Source of the DNA: an uncultured Acholeplasmatales bacterium
GTDB lineage: Bacteria > Bacillota_I > Bacilli_A > Acholeplasmatales > Anaeroplasmataceae
DNA length: 64,000 bases
Direction: 5' to 3'
Assembly (NCBI GenBank): GCA_944324795.1
Contig: CALUXR010000003.1
Coordinates: 1-64,000 of the forward strand
Of this stretch, positions 18,980-29,487 are shown in pieces. The position numbers were made by a program, and so were the translations under genes. Below the pieces are notes generated by a model that was not told the DNA's origin, did no database searches, and saw only the letters and a list, made by a program, of their open reading frames with translations. How positions within the stretch are numbered: position 1 is the first letter of the stretch; every line of letters begins with the position of its first letter.

Positions 18980-20650
18980 ATGAAAAATGAAATTATAATC
19001 GGTAAAGAATTTGAAGCACAATTTAATAGTCTTAAAACCTTAATACCTTTTCTAGCGAAAAACGGCTTATTAAAAGGAGAATTAGCTGGTGTATATTATG
19101 ATAGTTCAACTGATGTAATAGATACATTATCAACCTCATTTAGATTTGACAGTTCGATTTCTTCCGTTTCTTATGATGAAGCTAAAATAGGACCTGATGG
19201 GGCTAACTGGTTTTCTAATCTACGTAATAAAGAAGAATCTACTGCAAATTATATTGCTAGGTGGCGTGATTTGATTGAACAAGTTAGTAATGTTTATCAT
19301 AAAAATTATGCATTATTTGAGTTTGATCAAAAAGACAATAGATTAAATCAAGCAACTGAATATAATAATATAATTAAAAATGTAATGATAAATTTATTCA
19401 AGGGCAATTATTCATCAGAAATGCTTAATGGTGAGAATGCTACATCTGATATTTATGCTTTAAGCATAAGGATGGAAGTTACAGGTGGTAGTGGTGAAGC
19501 TATACCTATTATTGGGTCTATTTATTTAAAGAAAAATCAATTTGGCTCATTTAATCCCATTTCAAGTAATGATGCTAAATTGATTGATGAATCTTTTAAA
19601 AATGCTGATTTAAGTCAAGCAAAGAAAATTGATAATAGTGATTCATCACAAATAATTAGAGAATCATCAAGTGCTTTAGAAAGCTTAATTAGAGAAAATA
19701 AACATGATAAGAAAGGATTATCTTTTGAAGACTGCTTGCTTTATGCATCTAAAGAAGATGATGAAGAAAACATTAAAAAATTAGTTGAACGTGGGGCAGA
19801 ACAAGATGTTACGTTAACTGTTAATAATCTTAAAATTTTAAGTATTTCTCATTTTAAATGGATTGATGCAATCTATATTATTAAATATATTGGTAAATCA
19901 GTATTAAGTTTTACATTTGGTCTTAATAATAGTATTACTGTTAAATGTTTAGGATGCGGAGAAACATTAATATCAAATAATCAAATTGTCTATAATGGTT
20001 TAAATATCGATCCGACTAAATCAGATTTATGTCCTGAAAGTCATAATAATAAAGATTTTGAAAAGGATCTTTTTAAAGTGGCTACAAAATTTAATTCTGA
20101 ACATTTGATTAATAAAAGATGTGAATATTATTTTCTTAATGGAATGTGTGAAAGATTTGTTTGTAAAACAAATTTAATTGTTGATAATGATTATTCAGTA
20201 TGTAAAAACTGTCCTTATCCTGAAATGATTCAAAATGTTGATGGAGAAAGAGTATTAACTAAAAATTTAATTTTTGCAAAGGATAGATTAAATTTAATTA
20301 AATATGTTAAAGAAGATGGAAACCCTTCAACTTTTATTTGCCCTTGTTGTGGCCAAACCTATAGTTTAAGCTATAAAGAAAATGATATGAATGTTTGTAA
20401 AGATTGTTCATTTATTTTTGAACTTAATTTAATTCAAGAAGAAGAAAAGAAAAAATATAAGAAATTATATCGTAAATATCATAAATGCTTACCTTTAGGA
20501 GTTAGATTCTTAAATTTATTTAATAAAAAATATTGTTTTGAAAAAGATAATTTAGTTTGGTTTAAATTGAAAAATACTATATATACATTAGATGTATTAA
20601 ATGTTAATAATCATGGATATATTGTAAAACCAAGAAAATATAAAATTTAA
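18980..20650 (+). CDS. Zinc-ribbon protein, partner of the SNF2 helicase
   Basis: I do not recognise the first 330 residues. A short segment (FEDCLLYASKEDDEENIKKLVERGAEQDVTLTVNN, partly) suggests an ankyrin-like helix pair around residues 255-285. The C-terminal part holds three Cys groups: CLGCGE, then a cluster of the form C-x8-C-x4-C-x12-C-x2-C (CEYYFLNGMC onward), and CPCCGQ with CKDC. The middle cluster has nearly the same spacing as one in the tail of the SNF2 helicase, which suggests a shared fold or common ancestry. The gene starts 4 bases after the helicase stop with GGGGTG as ribosome binding site. The last 70 residues are basic and hydrophobic. Likely cytoplasmic. Function unknown. 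Confidence 0.65.
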   Translation: MKNEIIIGKEFEAQFNSLKTLIPFLAKNGLLKGELAGVYYDSSTDVIDTLSTSFRFDSSISSVSYDEAKIGPDGANWFSNLRNKEESTANYIARWRDLIEQVSNVYHKNYALFEFDQKDNRLNQATEYNNIIKNVMINLFKGNYSSEMLNGENATSDIYALSIRMEVTGGSGEAIPIIGSIYLKKNQFGSFNPISSNDAKLIDESFKNADLSQAKKIDNSDSSQIIRESSSALESLIRENKHDKKGLSFEDCLLYASKEDDEENIKKLVERGAEQDVTLTVNNLKILSISHFKWIDAIYIIKYIGKSVLSFTFGLNNSITVKCLGCGETLISNNQIVYNGLNIDPTKSDLCPESHNNKDFEKDLFKVATKFNSEHLINKRCEYYFLNGMCERFVCKTNLIVDNDYSVCKNCPYPEMIQNVDGERVLTKNLIFAKDRLNLIKYVKEDGNPSTFICPCCGQTYSLSYKENDMNVCKDCSFIFELNLIQEEEKKKYKKLYRKYHKCLPLGVRFLNLFNKKYCFEKDNLVWFKLKNTIYTLDVLNVNNHGYIVKPRKYKI

Positions 20651-20663
20651 GGAGGTGTTATAA

Positions 20664-23600
20664 GTGAGTCGTAATAAAGTTAAAATTAATTTTTCTAGTA
20701 ATAAATTTTTCTTATTATTAACATGTTTATTTGCTGTTGTAGTAGATACATATATGGTTTATACATTAGTTATTAGAAACTTATATAATAATTATTTATA
20801 TGCTTTTTTAGGATTGGATTTAATATTTATTATTACAGTTTTGATATCTAATTATAGATTTAAATATACTAGAATACATGTTTTATTATTTAGCATAATA
20901 GAAGTGTTATTAGTAGGTTCTTTAATTTATTTTGCTATGTTTTATAGTGAAAAAATTATATTCACCAAAGGAAGTGTTTTATGGTTTTCGGTAACACATT
21001 TAATGATGATGGTCTCAGTTATATTTTCATCATTATTTGCGGCTAAAGTTAGAAAGATTGCTTTCATTACTATTTTAGCATTTCTATTTTGTGGTGCATT
21101 TAGTGGTGCTTATATCGATTTTGTTCATCGTTTAGGTATTTTTGGACAACATAATGATATAAATTATGGAACATTAGTTTATGAATATGATGAAGATAGT
21201 AATGGTTATATGGCTGTTGATATTTTAGAAAAAGATGCAAATGCTGTATATGTGCCTGCTGTGTTTAATGATAAACTTGTTACTTCATTTGATGCCACAT
21301 TATTTGAAACATATGATTTAGTTGAATTTAAAATAGATGATTATAGATTAAGATTTACAAATTTAAATGATAATATTCAAATAAATAAAGAATTAAAATT
21401 TCTATTTGAAGGTAATATTTTAGACATTAATGATTTTAGAAAGTATTTATATGATTTAGATAGTGATAATAGTTTCTTTCTTGCAAACAGAATTGAACCA
21501 ATATTATATGATGAAGGAAATAATTATATTACAATTAAATATACTAAAGAAGAATATGATACTTTAGATGGTGAAATAATTCCTATTTTAGAAGCAAAAA
21601 AAGGTACACCTATTGATGAAGTTTATAATAGCATAGAGAGGGATTTTGACTATGTCTTAAATCGATTTGATGATACTCAATATTCTTTAGAATATGCATT
21701 TAATAATGAAAAATTAGATGGTAAAATATTTGTAGGTTTAAAAGATGAAGATGGTAATTTAATTGAAAACTTCGATAAATCTATAAATGGAGCTACAATG
21801 GAATTGTTAGAGGTCAAAAAAATTAATTTTTTAGATAGCAATGATACTGTTTATAAATTACCTAATGATTTTGATGATGTTTATTATACAACAATTGATA
21901 AAGCTAATGAATTAATTGAAAACTATCCTACAAGAGAAGGATTTTCTTTAAGTTTTAGTTATGCAGCAGATAATTCAAAAACATATGTTAGTTTTACTGA
22001 TTTAACTGAAGTTATAAATAATACTAATGCTAAAACATATAATATAAAGCCAACTTGGAAATTAAATGCTCCAACTAATTTAAATATAAATGTGCCAAAT
22101 AAAACTCTATATTATGGTGATAGTGTTAATATTAGAGCAAATGCTACAAGTCCAAATTCTAATTTTAATTTATCTTATAGCTATAGTGGTAATGTTACAA
22201 GCAACAGTAACATCTTAAATATTAACAAAGTTAAACCAGAAAATAGTGGGGAATATACATTAATAGTTACTGCTTATAATGGTAATATTTCCTCATTATC
22301 TAGTACTTTAACTTATAAATTTAATTTAAATATAAATAAAAAACCATTACATTTTAATTTAGAAAATAATTTAAATTTAACATATAATGCCTATGATCAA
22401 TATATTTCAATTAGTCCTAATGAAGAAGACATAATAGATGGTGATGTTATTGATTTTACAGCTAAAGTAATTAAAGGTTCAACTAACCAATTATTTACAA
22501 ACTCTGACATTAAGATTAAAAATGCTGGTGAATATGAGGTTGAAGTATCTTTAAATGAATTATCTGAATATTATTTTGTTATAAATGATTTAGATAATAT
22601 AATTATTGATAAAGCTGAAATTAATTTAACTTGGGAAGATAAAGAATACATTTATGATGGTTTAAAACAAAGTCCAACTGCTAGTATTAATGGTAATCTT
22701 GCAAGTGATGTAATAAATTTAAATTATATTACAAATGATAGTTCTATTAATGCCGGAAAGCATAGCGTTACAGCTTCATTAGATAACAATAGTGCTATTA
22801 ATTATTTAATAACAAATCCTAATAAAGATTATGAAATAGAAAAAAGAGAAATAAGTATTAATTATGATACTACAAGTTCATTTATTTATAATAGTGAACT
22901 TCAAAAACCTAATATAAGTAGTATAAATAATATTGTTGAAAAAGATAATGAAGATATTTTAAATGAAATATATTTCAATTATAATAATCAACCTATTAAT
23001 GTTGGTAATTATACAATTAATGCTAATTTAAATAATAATAATTATAGCCTTGTTGGTGATAATTCTAAAGAATTTACAATTACTCCATATATTATTAATG
23101 ATGCTACATTTGCAGATGAAACATTTATTTATAATGGTGAAGAACAATACCCTAAAATTATAACATTTGCTGCTGGTTATCCCGATGAAGAAAGTACTTT
23201 ATTAAATGATCTTATATATGATTATGATGATGCAATAAATGTAGGTAGTAAGATTGTTAAAGCTAGATTTAGTGATGATTCAAACTATAAATTTAATAAT
23301 GAAGAAGTTAGTAAGTCATATGAAATAGGAAAAAGAGAAATTACATTAGCCTTATATCAAGATGAAATTTATAATTCTAATCCTATGAAGCCTGAAATTA
23401 GTGGAATTGCTAATGTTGTTTCAAAAGATTATGATTTAGTTTATAACAATTTAAATGATCAAATTATTTCAACTTATACAAATGTAGGTAATTATAAATA
23501 TGAATTTAATTTAAATGAATTAACAAATTATTGTTTTAATTTTGGAAGCAATACAATTCAATTAGATTTTAATATTTTACAAAAAACGTTATATATCGAT

Positions 23601-25043
23601 TTGTTAGATATTACTAAAGATTATGATAAAAAATTATATCAATTTAGCGATAAAGATTATGAAGTTACAGGTCTTTGTGAAAATGATAATATTAATGAAG
23701 TCTTAACTAATATTCAATTTAGTGGTGATGGTACTACAAATTATAATTATGGTAATTATACATATAATATAGAATATGAAACTAATCCTTTAAAAGGTAA
23801 TAATTATAATATTGTAGAAATAGAAGATGCTTCATTAAATATTAATAAAGCTAAATTAGAAATAATATTTAATAATATTTCTAAGACTTATGATGGTAAA
23901 CCTTATTCATTTGATGAAAGTTTATATGAATTAAATAATTATTATGAAGACACCACACCTTTAAGTTATTTAGTTGAAGAAATATTCTATACAGCTAAAG
24001 ATGTAGGTAGATATTCTATAGGTCTACGTTATGATAGTGATTTATTAAATAATTATGATTATAGTCCTGTTTATCCTAAATTAACAATAAATAAGAAAAC
24101 AATTGATTTAAATTTAGGACAACTTAGTAAAATATATGATGGTCAAGAATTTGTTTTTGATTTAGATTTTTCTAATGTTGGTTTTGTAGAAGATATAGAA
24201 GGTCATTATGAATTTGAATATGAACATAATCCAAATGTTGGAACTTATAATTATATATTTTTAATTAGTAATGATATTGCTAAAAACTATGAAATTTTAA
24301 ATAATAGTTCAACATTTGAAATTAAACCATTAGATTTAACATTATCATTAGAAAATAATAATTTAGTATATAATGGTCAAATTCAAGAAGTAAAACTTGT
24401 ATCATCAACACCTTTATTTGATCCTAATAATGCTACTATTAGTTATGATAAAGAAGTTAAAAATGTTGATAATTATAATATATTTATTACTATTAATGAT
24501 AATAATTTTAATTTATTAACAAAATCTTTAACATTTAATGTTATAAAAGCTACAGTTAATATTGTTATTGATGATTATGATTACACTTATAATGGTTTAG
24601 AATTTGATGATTATGAAAACATTGAAATAGATTTAAGTGAAATCTATGAAGAATTAACATATGGAATTGATTATGAATTAAATGTTGATGATATGGCTGT
24701 AGATGTTAATAGTTATAAATTAAATTTAAATATAATAAATCAAAATATTTTAAATAATTATGATATCAATATTAATGATGCATATTTAAATATAAAACCT
24801 AAAGAAATAGAAATAACAATAGAAAATGATGAATTAATATATAATAATGAAGTTCAAATTCCAAATTATATAATTGCTGAAGAATTATATTTAACGTATG
24901 AATTGTATCAAAATAATATTAAAATTGATGAGGCTAAAGAGATTGGTGAATATCAAATTAAATTTATTTTAAATGATAAAAATTATAAATTAATTAATGA
25001 TACATTTACTTTTAAGATAATAGATATGGAGGTAGTAAAATGA
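20664..25043 (+). CDS. Five-TM surface protein with MBG-type repeats
   Basis: The first 150 residues form about five membrane helices. The remainder (about 1300 residues) is predicted external. It opens with a BspA-like unit (VYVPAVFNDKLVTSF), then an InlB B-repeat-like segment near residue 420 (NYPTREGFSLSF to PTWKL), one Ig-like segment (YYGDSVNIRANAT ... NSGEYTLIV) and about eleven MBG/YDG-type repeats marked by Y(N/D)G cores (YDGLKQSP, YNGEEQYP, YDGKPYSF, YDGQEFVF, YNGQIQEV and others). No LPXTG or C-terminal anchor: the membrane domain is at the N-terminus. The start is GTG with AAGGAGGTG 6 bases ahead. The stop overlaps the next ATG (ATGA). Its place amid helicases is striking: it could be the membrane sensor or outlet of the system (inference). 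Confidence 0.8.
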   Translation: MSRNKVKINFSSNKFFLLLTCLFAVVVDTYMVYTLVIRNLYNNYLYAFLGLDLIFIITVLISNYRFKYTRIHVLLFSIIEVLLVGSLIYFAMFYSEKIIFTKGSVLWFSVTHLMMMVSVIFSSLFAAKVRKIAFITILAFLFCGAFSGAYIDFVHRLGIFGQHNDINYGTLVYEYDEDSNGYMAVDILEKDANAVYVPAVFNDKLVTSFDATLFETYDLVEFKIDDYRLRFTNLNDNIQINKELKFLFEGNILDINDFRKYLYDLDSDNSFFLANRIEPILYDEGNNYITIKYTKEEYDTLDGEIIPILEAKKGTPIDEVYNSIERDFDYVLNRFDDTQYSLEYAFNNEKLDGKIFVGLKDEDGNLIENFDKSINGATMELLEVKKINFLDSNDTVYKLPNDFDDVYYTTIDKANELIENYPTREGFSLSFSYAADNSKTYVSFTDLTEVINNTNAKTYNIKPTWKLNAPTNLNINVPNKTLYYGDSVNIRANATSPNSNFNLSYSYSGNVTSNSNILNINKVKPENSGEYTLIVTAYNGNISSLSSTLTYKFNLNINKKPLHFNLENNLNLTYNAYDQYISISPNEEDIIDGDVIDFTAKVIKGSTNQLFTNSDIKIKNAGEYEVEVSLNELSEYYFVINDLDNIIIDKAEINLTWEDKEYIYDGLKQSPTASINGNLASDVINLNYITNDSSINAGKHSVTASLDNNSAINYLITNPNKDYEIEKREISINYDTTSSFIYNSELQKPNISSINNIVEKDNEDILNEIYFNYNNQPINVGNYTINANLNNNNYSLVGDNSKEFTITPYIINDATFADETFIYNGEEQYPKIITFAAGYPDEESTLLNDLIYDYDDAINVGSKIVKARFSDDSNYKFNNEEVSKSYEIGKREITLALYQDEIYNSNPMKPEISGIANVVSKDYDLVYNNLNDQIISTYTNVGNYKYEFNLNELTNYCFNFGSNTIQLDFNILQKTLYIDLLDITKDYDKKLYQFSDKDYEVTGLCENDNINEVLTNIQFSGDGTTNYNYGNYTYNIEYETNPLKGNNYNIVEIEDASLNINKAKLEIIFNNISKTYDGKPYSFDESLYELNNYYEDTTPLSYLVEEIFYTAKDVGRYSIGLRYDSDLLNNYDYSPVYPKLTINKKTIDLNLGQLSKIYDGQEFVFDLDFSNVGFVEDIEGHYEFEYEHNPNVGTYNYIFLISNDIAKNYEILNNSSTFEIKPLDLTLSLENNNLVYNGQIQEVKLVSSTPLFDPNNATISYDKEVKNVDNYNIFITINDNNFNLLTKSLTFNVIKATVNIVIDDYDYTYNGLEFDDYENIEIDLSEIYEELTYGIDYELNVDDMAVDVNSYKLNLNIINQNILNNYDININDAYLNIKPKEIEITIENDELIYNNEVQIPNYIIAEELYLTYELYQNNIKIDEAKEIGEYQIKFILNDKNYKLINDTFTFKIIDMEVVK

Positions 25044-26137
25044 AATGTAGTGAATGCAATAAAAATATTATAGAACCTCTATATACTTATGATGGTAGAT
25101 GTTATTGCCCATATTGTAAAAAAGAAATAAGGCTATTTAAAGGTGAATTTATTTATACAGAAGAAAATATAAAATGGGCTAATATAGCTAAAATTTATTA
25201 TTATAAAAGTTTTAATCCACAACTATTACAAGAAGCAAAAAAAAGAATAAGAAAAGAATATTTAACAAAGGCTATATCTTATGTTAATTATGCTAGTGAA
25301 TTAATGAATGTTGATGCTACTTATTTGCTTGCCGTAATGTATTATTATAATTATTTAGGAAAAGAACTTACAAAGGATGTTCGTTTAAGACAATCTTTAG
25401 GATATTTAGCTAATATATTTTGTTATACTAAAGATAGTATTTTAAATAGAGATACAAAAACACAAATAGATATTAAAAATATTAAAATTGATGCTGCTAA
25501 ACTTGGTTTTAATATAATTGAAAATTTAAGTCCAAGTATTAGAAATAGCGATTATGTTAAAAGACTTCTTTCATATATTAGTATTAATTATAGAGATTAT
25601 ATTAATTATAATGTTAAAATTAATGTTGATAGTTTTGAGACAAATATTAATAATTTATTAAATAATAAACAATTTTTATTATCTTTTAATAAATATAATG
25701 GTCAAGAATTAGCTAACTTATATGATAATTTAAAAAATAATAAAGAATTTAACACTAAAAAAATATCTGTTTTCTTTATAAATGAAGATAATTTAAAATC
25801 TATTTCTAGAAGTAATGATATTAATTCATTAAAAGGATTTGCTTATTTATTTTCAACACATAATAAATGGGAAGAGATAAATGATGTAAGTAAAAATTAT
25901 TATGTTTATATGATAAATTTAGTTAAATCTAATTTAATTAAAAATGGTGGTAAATATTTAGATGAATTTATTAGAAGCTTAGAAGGAAATGAAATATCTA
26001 AAAAATTATCAATCTATGATAAAAACTATGTTTTTACAGCTAGTGATTTATATATTAGAATTGATAAAACAAGTAAAAGAGAAGTTATTAAAGCTTATAA
26101 AAAATTAGTTGAAAGCGTAGGTAATAATGATGATTGA
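25040..26137 (+). CDS. Protein with N-terminal zinc ribbon and helical repeats
   Basis: The N-terminus carries a two-CxxC zinc ribbon (Cys 3, 6, 25, 28; CSEC and CPYC). The rest is predicted helical, beginning with a segment that resembles TPR or Sel1-type helices (ISYVNYASELMNVDATYLLAVMYYY). The C-terminus ends in SKREVIKAYKKLV. I do not recognise a named family. Start and preceding stop overlap as ATGA with GGAGG ahead, so it is translationally coupled to the surface protein gene; it also shows that TGA is read as stop here. Its own end overlaps the next start by 11 bases. A scaffold or adaptor role is possible but not shown. Confidence 0.6.
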   Translation: MKCSECNKNIIEPLYTYDGRCYCPYCKKEIRLFKGEFIYTEENIKWANIAKIYYYKSFNPQLLQEAKKRIRKEYLTKAISYVNYASELMNVDATYLLAVMYYYNYLGKELTKDVRLRQSLGYLANIFCYTKDSILNRDTKTQIDIKNIKIDAAKLGFNIIENLSPSIRNSDYVKRLLSYISINYRDYINYNVKINVDSFETNINNLLNNKQFLLSFNKYNGQELANLYDNLKNNKEFNTKKISVFFINEDNLKSISRSNDINSLKGFAYLFSTHNKWEEINDVSKNYYVYMINLVKSNLIKNGGKYLDEFIRSLEGNEISKKLSIYDKNYVFTASDLYIRIDKTSKREVIKAYKKLVESVGNNDD

Positions 26138-27548
26138 TAAGAATAGGTTTGAACAAATTTATAATATAATAACTAGTAATGAAGTTAAAGCTTTAAAAAA
26201 TGAGAAAGAAAAATTTAAATTTTTAAATATTTATGAACAAACTGTTGATGAAACAAACTTACAAATTATTGATTTAGGCTTTGAAAATTTAAGTAAAATG
26301 ATTGTAGAAGTTGTTAATTATAATTATAAATCTAGATTTGTAGATGATATTAGAGATACAGTTAAATTAATATTAGAATTACAAAATGCTAATTCTAAGA
26401 AAGCTTTAAAAATTAAGGACATATTTGAAAAAGAAAGTGGGGATATTATGAAACTAGATTTTGATATTGTAGTACCTTTAAAAGAATATTTAAATTTAAT
26501 TATTATAAATATTGAAGGATTAAATAATAATCAAAATGTTGTTATTGTTGATGGTTTAAAAGAAATTAAAGCTAATTTAGATAATATATTAGATCGCCAA
26601 TCTGAACAAGCTAAGAAATATGCTGAACATATTAGAGATGAAGTTTTTAATGTTTATAAAATGTTAAGTGCTGGTTATCTTTCTAAAAAAGATATCAATT
26701 TAATTGATGTTTTAAAAGAAGAAGTTAATAATTGGGTAAATATTAATAAAATCAACAAACCATTTAAATTTAAGAATTATGAATTAATAACTAAAGAATA
26801 TTTAGAACCAATTGTAAATAAGAGTAAAGCTGATAATGTTAGAGATTTATTAAATCAATTCTTTAAAATGACAGAGAAGTTTATTAGTAAAGATTTAAAT
26901 GGTAATTTATATGATGAAATTGAACAAGTTTCAAGAGACATAGCAAATTTAATGAGTCAAGGTAAAATGATTCATCGACAAATTAAAAATAAAGAAATTG
27001 GTGCAGAAAATACATTCCGTTTAGATTCAATACAAGCTCAAATCCTTATTAAAGAAACTAAATTAAATGAATTAAAAAGTACACTTAAATTTAATGCTAA
27101 TGAACAAAAGTTTTATGCTGAATTAAATTCTAAATTAAGTTATATTAAAACTGCTTATAATATATATCAAAATAGTGATGAAGCCTTAGCGATCGTTTTT
27201 GGTGATAATATAAGCAATACAGTTATAAATCTTACAAATTTCTTTAAAGGTGATAGTGTTGATAAGATGGAAATATTAACTATCATTACTAGAGCACAAA
27301 AAGCTGTAAATATTAAGATAGAACAAAATGATGAGTTATTAAAATCTTTAATGATCGCTAATACAAAAATTAATCAAGATTCTGAAGATAATGAAATTAA
27401 AGAAGAAGAAAAAAATAAAGATAAAAATCCTCTTAGTGGCTATGAAATGTTTGATTCTGATGAAGATGAAGAAATAAAAATTGAAGAAACAAAAGTTGAA
27501 GATGTCAATGATGTTAATACTTTAATTTTACATAAAGAAGATAGATAA
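26127..27548 (+). CDS. Coiled-coil protein of unknown function
   Basis: This protein of 473 aa is predicted almost wholly helical with long amphipathic stretches and no enzyme motif. There are no membrane segments or Cys clusters. The last 65 residues are strongly acidic and low in complexity (EEEKNKDKNP, SDEDEEIKIEETKVED). A centre segment VSRDIANLMSQGKMIHRQI and a later one with LDSIQAQILIKETKLNEL look like coiled coils. The start overlaps the end of the preceding gene and only a weak AGGT lies upstream, so coupling of translation is likely. The acidic tail may be a docking site for another operon member (inference). Confidence 0.6.
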   Translation: MMIDKNRFEQIYNIITSNEVKALKNEKEKFKFLNIYEQTVDETNLQIIDLGFENLSKMIVEVVNYNYKSRFVDDIRDTVKLILELQNANSKKALKIKDIFEKESGDIMKLDFDIVVPLKEYLNLIIINIEGLNNNQNVVIVDGLKEIKANLDNILDRQSEQAKKYAEHIRDEVFNVYKMLSAGYLSKKDINLIDVLKEEVNNWVNINKINKPFKFKNYELITKEYLEPIVNKSKADNVRDLLNQFFKMTEKFISKDLNGNLYDEIEQVSRDIANLMSQGKMIHRQIKNKEIGAENTFRLDSIQAQILIKETKLNELKSTLKFNANEQKFYAELNSKLSYIKTAYNIYQNSDEALAIVFGDNISNTVINLTNFFKGDSVDKMEILTIITRAQKAVNIKIEQNDELLKSLMIANTKINQDSEDNEIKEEEKNKDKNPLSGYEMFDSDEDEEIKIEETKVEDVNDVNTLILHKEDR

Positions 27549-27549
27549 G

Positions 27550-29475
27550 ATGTTAGTTGTTGATAAATTAAATTTAATTAATACTAAATATATTAAGATT
27601 TGTGATGTTGAAGTATTAAAAAAATATTATGATGAATTAACTAAAAATATAACTTCTCAAGGAATTAGTGGTTTAATTGATGAAAATTTAAAAGCTGATG
27701 CTTATGCTTTATCTTATAGACTTGGTTTAAAGATTTTATCAATTGATTATTTTGAAACTTTTAAAGAATCTTATTATAATGATTTAATTAATTTTATTGA
27801 TGAAGTTATTAAAAGAAGTAAAGATTATCCAAATACATTAATAATAGCTAATAATTTATTAAATATAAGTAATAAAGTTTATAATATTATTAAAGATATT
27901 AATCATTTATTAGATAAAGTAATAAAAGATAATGTTGTTACTACAAATAATGAAGATGATTTAATTAAAGTTAAAAATGAATTATTAAAAATTAATAGTG
28001 ATTTTAATATAACTAATCCTTTTATTAATATAGAATATATCAATATTAATGATAATATTAATAATTATTTAAAAAAGAATATTGATTTAGTAGATGAAAG
28101 CATTATTAAATTAAGTAAAGAATTAGAAAATAATTTAATTAAAAAATATTTAATCCCTTTAGATAAAACTTATCTTAAATATGAATATTATCAAGGTGAA
28201 GTTATTAAAAATAATACTGATTATTATAATTATGTTATATATACACCTTTTAAAGATGAATTAGATTTATTTTTAACTCATTATGAAAAAACAATTAATT
28301 TAGTTAATTATCTTGATTTAAATCAAATTAAAAAAGAAGATTTAAAAGATTTATTTAATGTAATAATTAAAAGGAGATTAAGCTTTTGTTATTTAAATTT
28401 AGATTTAATAAATGATAATAATTCATTAGATATTATTTATAATTCATTAAATGAATTAGCATTAAATAAAGTAATATCATATATTTATAGTTCTACAAGC
28501 AATAGAAATATATATGATAATTTTAGTGATTATATTAATAAAAATAATTTAAATAATAGTTTAAGTTATGCATATTTAAGTATGCCAAATTATGAAAATT
28601 TTTGTCAAATTTTAAATAGTAATAATTTAGAAAACGAAAAAATTAAAGACTTGGCTTTTTGTGGATTTATTGGTTTAAATAGGATTTTAATTGATGCTTC
28701 TATTGGTGAAAATTGGTTTAATAACGCCCTTATTTTGTCTAAAAAAAGAACTGAAGCTGCTAAAAGTTTTTTAGAAAATATTGCTTTTCAAGATTTATTA
28801 ATTGATAGTAAATGGGGAGATTTTAAAAAGAATAGTTTTGATATTTTTGATGATAATCCTAATTATGATGATTTTGATTATGATAAACTACATGACTTAA
28901 ATCCTAAAAATATTAAAAAAATATTTAATTCTAATATTAATATATTTGAAAAATGTCATTTAGCCGTATCTTATGCTTTACTTCATCGCGATGATAAGTC
29001 AACTTGGTCATTAATTTCAAAAGAAGAAAAATTTGAGCGAGTAATAGATGCGACATATCTTGTTTATCAATTGTTAAATTTAAAATTTTTACCTAAAGTA
29101 GAATTTAAAGAAATTGTTGATAATAGTCCTACAACACTTGGTTGTTGTTATGATGGTGGAAAAAGAATAGTTTATAAAAATAAATATGTTGAAGAAGATG
29201 TACTTGGTATATTTGGGACAATTTGTCATGAATCATATCACGCCTTACAACATTTATTAAAAGATAATTTACAAAATAATAGATTTAATTCTTGGTACTT
29301 TCATAATTTAGGTATAACAGAAGGTCAAGTTAAAGAATATATTGAAATTGATAAATATTATACTACATCAGATTTTAATCTTTATTATTCACACGCTACT
29401 GAATGGGGTGCTAGAGCTTTTGCTAATGATTGTTTAAAGGCTATTGATAGGTCAAATAATATTGATTTTGAATAG
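27550..29475 (+). CDS. Large protein with C-terminal HExxH metallopeptidase-like domain
   Basis: Most of the 641 residues are helical and unfamiliar. The C-terminal 120 residues form a zincin-like site: GTICHESYHALQHLL, with HESYH at residues 560-564, and about 54 residues on YYSHATEWGARAFAN, where Glu 618 is placed to be the third zinc ligand. The HExxHAxQ and HxxEWxAR pair is reminiscent of metallopeptidase domains found in phage-borne and polymorphic toxins. There is no signal peptide, so it should be cytoplasmic. It follows the coiled-coil gene by one base. A protease effector or a processing peptidase for the surface protein are both conceivable; neither is shown. Confidence 0.65.
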   Translation: MLVVDKLNLINTKYIKICDVEVLKKYYDELTKNITSQGISGLIDENLKADAYALSYRLGLKILSIDYFETFKESYYNDLINFIDEVIKRSKDYPNTLIIANNLLNISNKVYNIIKDINHLLDKVIKDNVVTTNNEDDLIKVKNELLKINSDFNITNPFINIEYININDNINNYLKKNIDLVDESIIKLSKELENNLIKKYLIPLDKTYLKYEYYQGEVIKNNTDYYNYVIYTPFKDELDLFLTHYEKTINLVNYLDLNQIKKEDLKDLFNVIIKRRLSFCYLNLDLINDNNSLDIIYNSLNELALNKVISYIYSSTSNRNIYDNFSDYINKNNLNNSLSYAYLSMPNYENFCQILNSNNLENEKIKDLAFCGFIGLNRILIDASIGENWFNNALILSKKRTEAAKSFLENIAFQDLLIDSKWGDFKKNSFDIFDDNPNYDDFDYDKLHDLNPKNIKKIFNSNINIFEKCHLAVSYALLHRDDKSTWSLISKEEKFERVIDATYLVYQLLNLKFLPKVEFKEIVDNSPTTLGCCYDGGKRIVYKNKYVEEDVLGIFGTICHESYHALQHLLKDNLQNNRFNSWYFHNLGITEGQVKEYIEIDKYYTTSDFNLYYSHATEWGARAFANDCLKAIDRSNNIDFE

Positions 29476-29487
29476 GAGGGATGCAAA

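Noticed and set aside
20664-25043. Internal MBG repeats as DNA tandem repeats or a CRISPR-like array
   Set aside because: Repetition is at the protein level; the DNA units are diverged, of variable spacing and within one open frame.
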